DNA of 64,000 nt from Pannonibacter sp. XCT-53 (GTDB taxonomy: Bacteria; Pseudomonadota; Alphaproteobacteria; Rhizobiales; Stappiaceae): contig NZ_JAABLQ010000001.1 of the NCBI RefSeq assembly GCF_009915765.1, positions 2,232,001 through 2,296,000 of the forward strand, given 5' to 3'. How positions within the stretch are numbered: position 1 is the stretch's first letter; each line of letters begins with the position of its first letter. The translations under genes and the position numbers were made by a program. The notes under the pieces were generated by a model. It saw nothing but the letters and a program-made list of their open reading frames with translations, had not been told where the DNA came from and made no database searches. Shown in pieces: positions 36,190 to 45,348 of the stretch.

Positions 36190-37113
36190 TCAGTCAAAGC
36201 GCACGCGCGGATCCAGCAGCGCATAGAGCAGATCCACGATCAGGTTGAACAGGATGACGAAGCAGGCCACGACGACCACCGTGCCCATCACCAGCGTATA
36301 GTCGCGGTTGAGGGCGCCCTGGACGAAATAGCGGCCGATGCCGGGGATGCCGAAGATGGTCTCGACCACGACGGAGCCGGTCAGCAGGGCGGCGGCGGCG
36401 GGGCCCAGATAGGACACCACCGGCAGGATCGCGCCCCGGAGGGCATGGATCACGATGACGGTGTAGGCCGAGAGGCCATAGGCGCGGGCCGTGCGCACAT
36501 GGTTGGAGCGCAGCGCCTCGATCATCGAGCCGCGCGTCAGGCGCGCCACCACGGCAATCTGCGGCAGCGCCAGGGTCACGACGGGCAGAACCTTGTTGAC
36601 GAAGGCGCCGTTGTTCCAGCCGCCGACCGGCAGCCAGCCGAGCCAGACGCCAAGGATCAGGGTCAGCACGGGGGCAACCACGAAATTCGGGATGGTCACG
36701 CCCAGCGTGGCGGCCGCCATCACCGTGTAGTCGGTGCCGTGGTTCTGCCGCAGGGCGGCGACGACGCCGAGGATGCCGCCGACCACGAGGGCCAGCGCGA
36801 GGGCCGTCAGGCCGAGCTGCATCGAGATCGGCAGGCTGGCGGCAAAGAGTTCGTTGATCGAGAAGTCGCGGAAATAGAAGCTCGGGCCGAAATCGAGCTG
36901 CACCACGCTCTTCAGGTAGATGAGGTACTGCTGCCACAGCGGCTCATCCAGGTGATAGATCCGGTTGAGGTTTTCCATCACCTTCGCCTCGAGGGGGCGT
37001 TCGAGGTCGAACGGACCGCCGGGGGCGATGCGGATCAGGAAGAACGAAATCGTAATGATCAGGAACAGCGTCGGGATCGCCCCGAGCAGCCTTTCCAGCA
37101 CGTAGCGCAACAT
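36190..37113 (-). CDS. Oligopeptide ABC transporter permease (OppB-type)
   Basis: A 307-residue permease with the N-terminal signature MLRYVLERLLGAIPTLFLI typical of DppB/OppB, six membrane helices and the EAA loop (HVRTARAYGLSAYTVIVIHALRGAILPV). It pairs with the OppC-like protein to form the membrane channel. It is separated from the binding-protein gene by 171 bases containing a T-tailed hairpin, so it may be expressed at a lower level than the binding protein. Confidence 0.93.
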   Translation of the reverse strand: MLRYVLERLLGAIPTLFLIITISFFLIRIAPGGPFDLERPLEAKVMENLNRIYHLDEPLWQQYLIYLKSVVQLDFGPSFYFRDFSINELFAASLPISMQLGLTALALALVVGGILGVVAALRQNHGTDYTVMAAATLGVTIPNFVVAPVLTLILGVWLGWLPVGGWNNGAFVNKVLPVVTLALPQIAVVARLTRGSMIEALRSNHVRTARAYGLSAYTVIVIHALRGAILPVVSYLGPAAAALLTGSVVVETIFGIPGIGRYFVQGALNRDYTLVMGTVVVVACFVILFNLIVDLLYALLDPRVRFD

Positions 37114-37236
37114 GAGCCTGCCCTTTTTATTGTGTCTTGGTCAGCCTTGAGCGTGGCTGCGGGCCGATCCGGGTCCCCGCCGGCGGGATCGGCTGGCGCG
37201 CGGCATCGGTGCCCGCGCGCGATCGCTTGTCCGCAT

Positions 37237-37268
37237 GAAAACCGGCCGCGCCTTTAACGGCGCGACCG
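37237..37268 (-). terminator. Intercistronic attenuator-like hairpin after binding-protein gene
   Basis: On the minus strand CCGGTCGCGCC-gttaaa-GGCGCGGCCGG is followed by TTTTC. It lies between the peptide-binding-protein stop and the first permease start. Partial termination here would raise binding-protein mRNA over the rest of the operon. Confidence 0.75.
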
Positions 37269-37284
37269 GCTCGTGTCCAGTGCC

Positions 37285-38871
37285 TTATTCCGAAATGCTC
37301 ATGAAGCGGGTCGGATGCACATCCTGCAGGTTGGTCTCGAAGCCCTTGAGCTTCGGCGAGACCAGGTTCTTGGAGGCGTAGTACATCAGCGGAATGAAGG
37401 GCAGATCATCCATGAAGATGGTCTCGGCCTGCTTCAGCAGCGCGGCGCGCTTCTCGAGGTCCGTCGTGGCGGCGGCCTCGTCCATCAGCTTGTCATAGGC
37501 CGGGTTTTCGTAGTTCGCGTAGTTGAAGCCGTCATTGTCGGACTCAACGAGGAACAGGAAGTTCTGCGGGTCGGAGTAGTCGCCGATCCAGCCGGCACGG
37601 GCCAGGTCGAAGTCGCCCTTGTCGCGCAGATGCGCATAGTGGGTCTTCGTGTCCGTGTTGAGCAGCGTCACTTCAACGCCCAGGGGCTTCCACATGTCGG
37701 CCAGGGCGACCGAGGTGTTCTTGTGGTTTTCCGAGGTGTTGTAGCGGATCTCGAGCTTCAGCGGCTTGTCCGGGCCGTAGCCGGCCGCCTTCAGCAGCTC
37801 GGCCGCCTTCTGCTCGCGGTCGAGCTGGGACATGTCCTTGTAGGAGGCATAGGCCGGCTCGCCGTAGTTGTTGATGCCCGGGGGCACGAGCGAGTAGCCC
37901 GCCACCATGGTGCCGCCCCAGATCTCTTCGGCCAGGAACTCGCGGTCGATGGCCATCGACAGGGCCTGACGCACTTCCTTCTTGCCGAGGGCTTCGTCCT
38001 TCATGTTGACGGCGAAGTAGTAGGTGCCGAGATACGGCGCCACCTTGAACTGGTCGCCGAGCTCCTTGCGGATGAACTCGACCTGCTCGGTCGGCACGTC
38101 GTCGTTGGAGTGCAGCTCGCCGGCCTGGAAGCGGCGCAGCGCGGCGCCACGGTCTTCGGTCGGGTAGAAGAAGACGGTGTCGATCTTGACGTTCTCGGCG
38201 TCATGGAAGTTCGGGTTCTTCACCGCCTTGATGTGGGCGTTCGGAACGAACTCCTTCAGCACGTAAGCGCCGTTGGTGACGATGTTTTCCGGCTTCACGA
38301 AGTCGGTGCCGTGCTTCTGCACGGTGGCCGGATGCACCGGCAGGCCGGTCTGGTGGCCAAGCAGGTCGACGAAATAGGGCGTTGCCGCCTTCAGCGTGAT
38401 CTCGAGCGTGTGGTCGTCGAGGGCCTTCACGCCCAGCTCTTCCGGCTTGGCGGTGCCCTTGTTGACTTCCTCGGCGTTCAGGATCGGGTACAGGATGTTG
38501 GCGTACTTGGCGCCGGTGTCCGGCGTCATGATGCGGCGCAGGGAGAACACGAAGTCGCCGGCAACGACCGGGTCACCGTTGGACCACTTGGCGTCCTGGC
38601 GCAGCTTGAAGGTATAGGTCTTGCCGTCGGCCGACACGGACCAGCTCTCGGCGACGCCGGGGATGATCTCGCCGGCGGCGGAATAGGTCACGAGACCTTC
38701 GTAAAGGTCGCGCAGGATGTGGGCCTCGTAGACGGTCGAGGTCTTGTGCTGGTCCAGGGTTTCCGGGTCAGCAGAGTTGCCGCGATGGTATACCACCTCG
38801 GCCATGGCGCTCATCGAGGTGGCGGCCAGCAGGGCCGACGCAAGGATGGTCATCCGGGCAGATTTGAACAT
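37285..38871 (-). CDS. Oligopeptide-binding protein of ABC transporter (OppA/family 5)
   Basis: A 528-residue periplasmic solute-binding protein of family 5. The start MFKSARMT follows GAGGGGAG; residues 1-24 are a Sec signal ending AMAE. Typical family text includes the start of the mature protein VVYHRGNSADPETLDQHKTS, LYEGLVTYSAAGEIIPGVAESW and TFKLRQDAKWSNGDPVVAGDFVFSL. It captures peptides for the permease pair. It is the first gene of the operon, whose promoter must lie in the 396-base gap shared with the divergent ABC-F gene. Confidence 0.95.
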   Translation of the reverse strand: MFKSARMTILASALLAATSMSAMAEVVYHRGNSADPETLDQHKTSTVYEAHILRDLYEGLVTYSAAGEIIPGVAESWSVSADGKTYTFKLRQDAKWSNGDPVVAGDFVFSLRRIMTPDTGAKYANILYPILNAEEVNKGTAKPEELGVKALDDHTLEITLKAATPYFVDLLGHQTGLPVHPATVQKHGTDFVKPENIVTNGAYVLKEFVPNAHIKAVKNPNFHDAENVKIDTVFFYPTEDRGAALRRFQAGELHSNDDVPTEQVEFIRKELGDQFKVAPYLGTYYFAVNMKDEALGKKEVRQALSMAIDREFLAEEIWGGTMVAGYSLVPPGINNYGEPAYASYKDMSQLDREQKAAELLKAAGYGPDKPLKLEIRYNTSENHKNTSVALADMWKPLGVEVTLLNTDTKTHYAHLRDKGDFDLARAGWIGDYSDPQNFLFLVESDNDGFNYANYENPAYDKLMDEAAATTDLEKRAALLKQAETIFMDDLPFIPLMYYASKNLVSPKLKGFETNLQDVHPTRFMSISE

Positions 38872-39267
38872 GGTTGTCTCCCCTCTTCGCAATTGAAGGC
38901 TACCTGTACCGGTAGGGTGCCGACGATTCCACGCGTCGGATTTGAGATCAACCGTGCCGCAACGGCGCTTTCCCCGGATTGCCGGCAAAAAGCTGTTTTT
39001 ATCCTGTTAACAGTTCATTCAGGAAAGAAAATCCACTCCGCCATAGGCTGCGACAACCTTCTTTCAATCCCCGTTTGCAGATGACGCAGCGGCCTGCGCG
39101 GGGTGATCGCCCCGGTGAACCCGAGCGTACACCGACGGCAAGCGCAAAAAAGATGGAATCCGTCGCCGGGCCGCCCCATCTCCTCTTGCAACGGCGGCCA
39201 AGATCGCGTTCCTCTCGCCCCGATCCGGCGGCCGTCTGCCGTCCCTTCTCATCCTGACCGGAACTCC
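38872..39267. other. Divergent region between peptide operon and ABC-F gene
   Basis: A 396-base gap with no supported gene. The part 38995-39060 is A/T-rich and contains the short perfect palindrome CTGTTAACAG (39004-39013). Both divergent promoters should lie here; I cannot fix their elements. Confidence 0.45.
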
Positions 39268-41094
39268 ATGGCTCCTCCGCTCCTGATTCTGCGCGACATC
39301 CACCTCACCTTCGGCGCGACGCCGCTCCTGACCGGTGCCGAGCTGAGCGTGTCGGAGGGCGACCGTCTCTGTCTCGTCGGCCGCAACGGCTCGGGCAAGT
39401 CGACGCTGCTGAAAATCGCGGCCGGGCAGATCGAGGCGGACAAGGGCGAGTATTTCCTGCAGCCGGGCCGCACCTTGCGCTACCTGCCACAGGAGCCCGA
39501 CCTGTCGGCCTATGCAACGATTCTGGATTACGTGAACGATGGCCTGGCGCCGGGCGATGATCCCTATCGCGCGCCCTACCTGCTGGAGGTCCTCGGCCTG
39601 ACCGGCAAGGAAGATCCGCGCAGCCTGTCCGGCGGCGAGGCGCGCCGGGCAGCACTGGCCCGGGCGCTGGCACCGGAACCCGACATCCTGCTGCTGGACG
39701 AGCCGACCAACCATCTCGACCTGCCGGCCATCGAATGGCTGGAAAGCGAGCTGAAGGGCCTGCGCTCGGCCATCGTGCTGATCTCGCATGACCGGCGCTT
39801 CCTTGAAAATCTCTCCCGTGCCACCGTCTGGGTCGATCGCGGCATCACCCGCCGGATGGACCGGGGCTTCGAGCATTTCGAGGCCTGGCGCGACGACGTG
39901 CTCGAGCAGGAGGAGCGGGACCAGCACAAGCTGGCGCAGCAGATCAAGCGCGAGGAGCACTGGATGCGCTACGGCGTGACCGCCCGGCGCAAGCGCAACA
40001 TGCGCCGGGTGCGCGAGCTGGCGGACCTGCGCGAGAAGGCCCGCAGTCATCGCGGACCGCAAGGCACGGCCAAGCTGACGGTCACCGAAGGCGAGACCTC
40101 GGGCAAGCTGGTGGTCGAGGCCAAGGCCATCGCCAAGAGCTTCGGCGACCGGCCGATCGTGCAGGGATTTTCCACCCGCATCCAGCGCGGCGACCGCATC
40201 GGCCTCATCGGCGCCAATGGCGCGGGCAAGACCACGCTGCTGAAGATGCTGACCGGCGAGCTTGCGCCCGACAGCGGCAGCGTCCGGCTGGGCACCAACC
40301 TCCAGATGGTGACGCTCGACCAGAAGCGCGAGCGCCTCAACCCCGACGAGACGCTGGCCACGGTGCTGACCGGGGGGCGCGGCGACACCGTGGTGCTGGG
40401 CACCGAGACCAAGCACGTGATCGCCTACATGAAGGACTTCCTGTTCTCGCCCGAACAGGCCCGCACGCCCGTCGGCGTGCTGTCGGGGGGCGAGCGCGCC
40501 CGCGCCATGCTGGCCCGCGCGCTGGCCAGCCCGTCCAACATCATGGTGCTCGACGAACCGACCAACGACCTTGATCTGGAGACGCTGGACCTGCTGCAGG
40601 AGCTTCTCGGTGACTATGACGGCACCGTGCTGCTCGTCAGCCACGACCGCGACTTCCTCGACCGGGTCGCCACGTCGGTGATCGTCTCCGAGGGCAACGG
40701 CAAGTGGCAGGAATATGCCGGCGGCTATTCCGACATGGTGGCCCAGCGCGGCGACGGCGTCACGGCCCGAAAGGCCGAGAAGGCGCCGGCCAAGCCGGCA
40801 AAGGCAGCAGATCCGGCCCCGACCACCGCCGCGACAGCGGCGAGGCCGTCGGCCAGGACGAAGCTCTCCTTCAGCCAGCTGCATCTCCTGAAGACGCTGC
40901 CGGACACGATCGACAGCCTGACGAGGAAGCTGGAAAAGCTCCAGGCCGAGATGGCCGATCCGGCGCTCTACACCCGGAACCCCGACCGCTTCGCCAAACT
41001 GTCAGCCGAGATCACCAAGCTGACCGGCGAAAAGGACGCAGCCGAAGAACAGTGGCTGGAACTGGAGATGCTGAAGGAAGAAGCGGAGGGGTGA
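39268..41094 (+). CDS. ABC-F ATPase (Uup-like)
   Basis: A 608-residue soluble protein with two ABC domains and no membrane helix. Domain 1 has GRNGSGKST (residues 38-46) and LLLDEPTNHLD; domain 2 has GANGAGKTT and IMVLDEPTNDLD. Between them is the linker with the basic RRKRNMRRVRELADLREKAR helix. The C-terminal 90 residues form a charged coiled coil, the mark of Uup, which binds DNA/ribosomes. ABC-F proteins act on stalled or assembling ribosomes; Uup affects precise transposon excision in E. coli. The ATG has only a weak ribosome site, and the upstream in-frame extension is not conserved-looking. Confidence 0.9.
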   Translation: MAPPLLILRDIHLTFGATPLLTGAELSVSEGDRLCLVGRNGSGKSTLLKIAAGQIEADKGEYFLQPGRTLRYLPQEPDLSAYATILDYVNDGLAPGDDPYRAPYLLEVLGLTGKEDPRSLSGGEARRAALARALAPEPDILLLDEPTNHLDLPAIEWLESELKGLRSAIVLISHDRRFLENLSRATVWVDRGITRRMDRGFEHFEAWRDDVLEQEERDQHKLAQQIKREEHWMRYGVTARRKRNMRRVRELADLREKARSHRGPQGTAKLTVTEGETSGKLVVEAKAIAKSFGDRPIVQGFSTRIQRGDRIGLIGANGAGKTTLLKMLTGELAPDSGSVRLGTNLQMVTLDQKRERLNPDETLATVLTGGRGDTVVLGTETKHVIAYMKDFLFSPEQARTPVGVLSGGERARAMLARALASPSNIMVLDEPTNDLDLETLDLLQELLGDYDGTVLLVSHDRDFLDRVATSVIVSEGNGKWQEYAGGYSDMVAQRGDGVTARKAEKAPAKPAKAADPAPTTAATAARPSARTKLSFSQLHLLKTLPDTIDSLTRKLEKLQAEMADPALYTRNPDRFAKLSAEITKLTGEKDAAEEQWLELEMLKEEAEG

Positions 41095-41131
41095 CAGTCC
41101 GGCATTTGCCGGGCCTGGCACGATTGATCGC

Positions 41132-41431
41132 TTAGGAGTTCGGCGAAGCAAATCCGGCAACAGCGTCGTCGATGCGGGATGACAAGGCCATCAACTGGCC
41201 TTCGATGGTCGTCTCGAGGTGTGCGAGCCGACCGCTGAGCTCAGCCTTGAGCATGACCTCGATGTCATCGCGAGTCTCGCTCACCCGCCGTTCAATTCGG
41301 CGGCTGTATTCAACGGTCTGCACCGCAAGCGAGCGTCTGTCGGACACGTCCTTGCGCAAGAGGCGCAGTTCGTCGAGCACCTGCTGTTGCTGGCGCAGTA
41401 CAAACTCAAGGTCGACCGTGCTTTGGGACAT
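41132..41431 (-). CDS. Small coiled-coil protein
   Basis: A 99-residue soluble protein with heptad-like spacing throughout (VLRQQQQVLDELRLLRKDV..., RIERRVSETRDDIEVMLKAEL, RLAHLETTIEGQLMALSSRIDDAV). The start MSQSTVDLE follows AGGAGG very closely. No family is recognised. A 24-base dyad lies 37-60 bases upstream and may be its operator. Its stop is 37 bases from the convergent uup-like stop. Confidence 0.75.
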   Translation of the reverse strand: MSQSTVDLEFVLRQQQQVLDELRLLRKDVSDRRSLAVQTVEYSRRIERRVSETRDDIEVMLKAELSGRLAHLETTIEGQLMALSSRIDDAVAGFASPNS

Positions 41432-41467
41432 CGCCTGCCTCCTGCACTGAAGGATGCAGAACCGCGC

Positions 41468-41491
41468 GTCGATTGGCAAATGCCAATCGAC
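41468..41491. promoter_or_regulatory. 24-base dyad, candidate operator
   Basis: Two perfect 11-base arms GTCGATTGGCA and TGCCAATCGAC are separated by AA. It is located just upstream of the small coiled-coil gene. There is no T-run on either side, and the tiny loop argues against a terminator for rsuA. Confidence 0.6.
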
Positions 41492-41529
41492 CTCAACCGC
41501 GCAAGATCCGCGCATGAATGCCCTTCCGC

Positions 41530-42231
41530 CTACTCCCCGAACACCTTCGCCAGATCGCCTGCATCCAGCAGCCGCCACTTGCCTTCCTCCAGGCCGTCGA
41601 GCGTCAGGTTGCCGATCTTGACCCGGGCAAGGGCCGTCACGTGGTTGCCGGTTGCGGCGAACATGCGGCGGACCTGATGATAGCGGCCCTCGTGCAGCGT
41701 GAGGCGGGCGTGTTTCTCGCCGAGCACTTCCAGTTCGGCCGGCAGCAGCGGCTTCTCGTCGTTGTCGAGCAGGAAGGTACCGGAGGCAAACAGCGCCGCC
41801 TCGTCGCCCTTCAGCGGACGGTCGAGCACCGCCTCGTACACTTTCGGCACATCGGCCTTCGGGCTGATGATCCGGTGCAGCAAGGTTCCGTCATCGGTGA
41901 ACAGCAGCGCCCCGGTGGTGTCGCGGTCGAGGCGGCCGACCGTCGACAGCACCGGCTTGCGATAGCGGAAGCGGTCGGGCAGGAGGTCATAGACCAGCCG
42001 GCCCTGGTCCTTGGTGGAGCAGGTGTAGCCGACCGGCTTGTTCAGCAGCAGCACCATGCCCTGCGCCGGGTCCAGCGGCTCGTCGTCGAACAGGATGTCG
42101 TCATGCGCGGTGCGGGCGTCGGCCTTCAGCGCATTGCCTGCGCGGTCCGTCACCCAGCCGTTGCGGATGGCGATCTGCACTTCCTTGCGGGTGCCATAGC
42201 CGAGATTGGCGAGAAGCTTCACCAGTCTCAT
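41530..42231 (-). CDS. rsuA: 16S rRNA pseudouridine synthase (RsuA family)
   Basis: A 233-residue RNA-modifying enzyme. An N-terminal S4-like domain (about residues 1-50) is followed by the catalytic domain with NKPVGYTCS and the signature GRLDRDTTGALL, in which Asp102 is the nucleophile. The C-terminal motif EGRYHQVRRMFAATGNHV is also typical. RsuA makes pseudouridine 516 of 16S rRNA; related RluB/E/F enzymes act on 23S. The single-strand family length and motif VGRLD favour RsuA. Its start overlaps the stop of the rsmC-like gene by four bases (ATGA), so the two are co-translated. Confidence 0.88.
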   Translation of the reverse strand: MRLVKLLANLGYGTRKEVQIAIRNGWVTDRAGNALKADARTAHDDILFDDEPLDPAQGMVLLLNKPVGYTCSTKDQGRLVYDLLPDRFRYRKPVLSTVGRLDRDTTGALLFTDDGTLLHRIISPKADVPKVYEAVLDRPLKGDEAALFASGTFLLDNDEKPLLPAELEVLGEKHARLTLHEGRYHQVRRMFAATGNHVTALARVKIGNLTLDGLEEGKWRLLDAGDLAKVFGE

Positions 42232-43274
42232 TTGCCGCGTCCCTTGCGGGCATGGATCACCTTGTAGCCGGCCTCGTCCGCCACGATGGCCATTTCGGCG
42301 AAGAGCTCGTTCAGCACCGCCTCATAGGGCAGATGCCGGTTGGCGACCATCCACAGGCTGCCGCCCGGCTTCAGACCCTTGGCCGCGGCGCGGATGAAGG
42401 CCTGGCCCACATCGGTCCGGTCGGCCTTGGTGGCCTGATGGAAGGGCGGGTTCATGGCAATGAAGTCATAGGCGCGCCCCAGCCCCTTGGTCACGTCAGC
42501 CCAGAAGAACTGCAGCCGGCGCGGCGCGGTCGCCTCGGCCAGGTTGTCGCGGGCAAGGTCCAGGGCACGCTTTTCCGCCTCGTAGAGGTCGAGCGCCGCG
42601 ACCCGGGGACAGCGGGCGAGCAGGCCCGCCGAGAGCACGCCGAACCCTGCCCCGAGATCGGCGCCGATGCCCGACAGCGTCGCCGGCAGCGTGCGCAGGA
42701 GCAGGTCCGTCGCCCCGTCGACATGGTCCCAGGCAAAGAGCCCCGGACGGCTGACGAAGCGGCCGTCGAGGATGGGGCGCGGAGCATCTCCGGCGGCCCA
42801 CTCGTCCAGCAGCGCGCGGTTCAGCCTTGCGTCGTCCCGCAGCGCCCAGGCGACCCGGCACTTGGCCTTCGACTGGTTGCCCTCGAGACCGCCGGCAATC
42901 TCCGCCAGATCCGTCTCGAAGGCCTTGCCGCCTTCCGCGTTGGCGGCCGAGATGATGACGCGGCCGCCCGGCCGCACCCGCATGAAGGCCTGCGCGATCA
43001 GCGCCCGCGCCTCCTGCTTCTGGCGCGGGGCCAGGATCAGCGCCAGCTCATGCCCCTCGCCGGGCACCTCCGGCGCAGCCGTGTAGCCGCTGGCGGCAAG
43101 CGCGTCGCGGTCCGGGGCGAAGCTCTGCACCAGGTCGAGCCTGTCCCGGTCGAACAGGGCAAGGTCGCGGCCGGCGCGCGCCCGCAGGAAGAGGGTGCGC
43201 GCGGGGGCAGCCGGCACGTCGAGCGTGCCGTTCGCCAGCGGCAGCAGCAGGGTTTCAAGCACCGGATCGGACAT
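42228..43274 (-). CDS. 16S rRNA guanine-N2 methyltransferase (RsmC-like)
   Basis: A 348-residue class I SAM methyltransferase with the two-domain RsmC layout: a degenerate N-terminal MTase-like half and a catalytic C-terminal half with ADLGAGFGVLSAGLL (SAM motif I) and FIAMNPPFHQA (NPPF catalytic motif for base N-methylation). RsmC methylates G1207 of 16S rRNA. Its overlap with the 16S pseudouridine synthase gene supports an rRNA target. RlmG (23S) is the main alternative by family. Confidence 0.87.
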   Translation of the reverse strand: MSDPVLETLLLPLANGTLDVPAAPARTLFLRARAGRDLALFDRDRLDLVQSFAPDRDALAASGYTAAPEVPGEGHELALILAPRQKQEARALIAQAFMRVRPGGRVIISAANAEGGKAFETDLAEIAGGLEGNQSKAKCRVAWALRDDARLNRALLDEWAAGDAPRPILDGRFVSRPGLFAWDHVDGATDLLLRTLPATLSGIGADLGAGFGVLSAGLLARCPRVAALDLYEAEKRALDLARDNLAEATAPRRLQFFWADVTKGLGRAYDFIAMNPPFHQATKADRTDVGQAFIRAAAKGLKPGGSLWMVANRHLPYEAVLNELFAEMAIVADEAGYKVIHARKGRGK

Positions 43275-43345
43275 TGCAGCAGTCTTTCGCGTTCAGGCAT
43301 CGGGTCGGATGGAGGCGCCCCTCATACAGGGGACGGACGATGCGG

Positions 43346-43963
43346 TCAAAAGCCGGCGTCACTCAGGATCGGCCGCCCGTCGACCAGCAGACGCAAGGGG
43401 GCCGAGCGGCCGCCCGCCGTGAGCGCAATGACCAGCTGCATGCGCTCGGGCGGCGTGGTCTCGATCGCCCTGCCCTCCCCTTCCGGCACGAAGAAGGCAT
43501 CCAGACCGTAGTCCACACTCAGGTCCTCCTGCGGGGTCCGGTCGTAGCTGGCCTTGCCGGCAATCACGGGCCCTTTTGCCTCGGCGGCACGCGTGTGCAC
43601 CGCAACCGGCTGGAACACGCCCGCAGCGTCGGCGGCAAGCTCGACGTGGACGATCTCCCCGGCCTCGATGGGGCGGTCGAGCCCGGGCAGGGACGCCGGC
43701 AGCCGCGCGATGGCCAGATTGATGATGACATAGTCGCCCCGAAGCAGGTCGCGCGGGTCGACCGGCCGGACCGCGAGCACCACCTCCTCGCCCGTCCAGT
43801 GCACGCTGGCCCGCTCCAGAAGCGGCAGGGCAATGAGGCAAAGCTGGACAAGCGCGATCAGCCCCCAGCGGACGGAGCCCCTCGCGGTGGCCGAGCGGAC
43901 TGACGGGCGCGTGGCCCGCGCGGATGCCGGAGCAGGCGCTCCCGGATGGCCGGCGTCGGTCAT
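43346..43963 (-). CDS. GDYXXLXY-domain membrane-anchored protein
   Basis: A 205-residue protein with one N-terminal membrane helix (about residues 32-50) and an extracytoplasmic domain bearing the family motif, here GDYVIINL (residues 76-83). These proteins are usually encoded right after DUF2157 membrane proteins, as here, with a four-base ATGA overlap. The start MTDAGHPG has GGGAG upstream. Function is unknown; a role in envelope integrity is sometimes suggested by context. Confidence 0.82.
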   Translation of the reverse strand: MTDAGHPGAPAPASARATRPSVRSATARGSVRWGLIALVQLCLIALPLLERASVHWTGEEVVLAVRPVDPRDLLRGDYVIINLAIARLPASLPGLDRPIEAGEIVHVELAADAAGVFQPVAVHTRAAEAKGPVIAGKASYDRTPQEDLSVDYGLDAFFVPEGEGRAIETTPPERMQLVIALTAGGRSAPLRLLVDGRPILSDAGF

Positions 43964-45279
43964 GTCGCGTCTCCCTTTCCGTCGGCCCATCTGGCGGCCA
44001 TCCTCAGGCTGAAGGACGCCGCAAAGGCCATGCCGATGAGCACGATCCCGGCCAGGAGGAAGAACAGCGCCTGCCCGAGCAGCGAGCCGATGGTCTCGGA
44101 GAGAAGCCAGAGGGCGACGGCCGTGAAGGCCGCGTGTCCGGAGAGCGTCCACAGTCCCTGTTGCATGACGATGCCTGCCATGGCCACGGCGACGCTGGTG
44201 CCGAGCGCAAGCGCGGCATGGACCACGATCTGGTCGGGCGCAAGCCCCAGGACAGCCGTCGTCATGACGGCCCCGAGCACGCCGAGCAGGGCCAGAAGCG
44301 CCTGCGGACGCTCAAGCCTGCGGAGGACGGCAAGGGCGGCCAGGAGGAGCAGCGCTGACGGCAGGACGACTGCCGGCGACAGGAGCTCCGGGCCCGGCAG
44401 GTCTCTCGACCAGGCACCGATGAACGCGACCAGCATCGTGCACAGCATGAGGACCAGGGAGGCGTCTGCAGCCGACCGCGCGAGCAGGCGCAGGCCGACA
44501 GATCCGGGCCGGATGCCGCCGTGATCCGCCGCGGTTCCGAACAGCACGATGCTCCCCGCCATCGCGGCCAGCGCGACCGCAAACAGCGGGCTGTCGACCA
44601 TGCTGGCCGGCCCGGCCGAGAGCAGCCACTGGAGATAGACGATATAGGCCAGCAGGATGCTGCACCAGCGCGACAGCCGGGCCGGGTGGATCACCGCGTG
44701 GGCCGCGACAGCCGGCACGAGACAGAGGGCAAGCACCTGGTCGCCCATCGTGGTCGGGGCACCGCTCTCCAGTCCGAGCAGGACCCAGACGATGGCCGCC
44801 ACGCCGGCCAGGGCGAGTGTCAGGCGCGAGCCGCCGATCCAGGCGGCGGCGAGGCATCCGGCGCACACCAGCAGGGCGCCGCCGGTCCAGTCCTGCGGCA
44901 GATGGAACATCTGCCCGACAAGCGACAGGCCGGCGACAAAGACCATGGCGGCAAAGGCTGTGGCCAGGTCGGCCAGTCCCGGTCGCTCCAGCGCATCGGC
45001 CCGGGCGGCGACCATGTTGGCGCCCACGACCAGCAGGACGATGCCGGCCAGGCGGACGCTGCGGCTGATGTCGTCCCAGTTGGCGGCGATGAAGGCCGTG
45101 ACGGCCAGCGCGATGCAGATCATGCCGACGGTTGCGAGCGCGAGCGGCAGGCGGCTGCGGCCATCGGCCTTGCCGCGGTCGGCCAGGATCCGGGCTGCCC
45201 CCTCCCGGGTCACCCAGCCCCTTTCGATCCATGTCTCGATGTCCGCCCTGAGGCGGCGCTCGTACAGCTGGTCAAACAT
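43960..45279 (-). CDS. DUF2157 polytopic membrane protein
   Basis: A 439-residue inner-membrane protein with about 12 helices. The soluble N-terminus (MFDQLYERRLRADIETWIERGWVTREGAARIL) is the typical DUF2157 head, followed by helices beginning near residue 45. GGAGGG lies before the ATG at 45279; the longer frame lacks a site. It is translationally coupled to the GDYXXLXY protein. The pair probably forms one complex, but its biochemical role is unknown. Confidence 0.85.
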   Translation of the reverse strand: MFDQLYERRLRADIETWIERGWVTREGAARILADRGKADGRSRLPLALATVGMICIALAVTAFIAANWDDISRSVRLAGIVLLVVGANMVAARADALERPGLADLATAFAAMVFVAGLSLVGQMFHLPQDWTGGALLVCAGCLAAAWIGGSRLTLALAGVAAIVWVLLGLESGAPTTMGDQVLALCLVPAVAAHAVIHPARLSRWCSILLAYIVYLQWLLSAGPASMVDSPLFAVALAAMAGSIVLFGTAADHGGIRPGSVGLRLLARSAADASLVLMLCTMLVAFIGAWSRDLPGPELLSPAVVLPSALLLLAALAVLRRLERPQALLALLGVLGAVMTTAVLGLAPDQIVVHAALALGTSVAVAMAGIVMQQGLWTLSGHAAFTAVALWLLSETIGSLLGQALFFLLAGIVLIGMAFAASFSLRMAARWADGKGDAT

Positions 45280-45348
45280 ACGGATCCCTCCGGTCGGGCC
45301 CGACATTAAGCCGCCGCGCGGCAAATGTCAGGCGCGACCGGAACAGCG

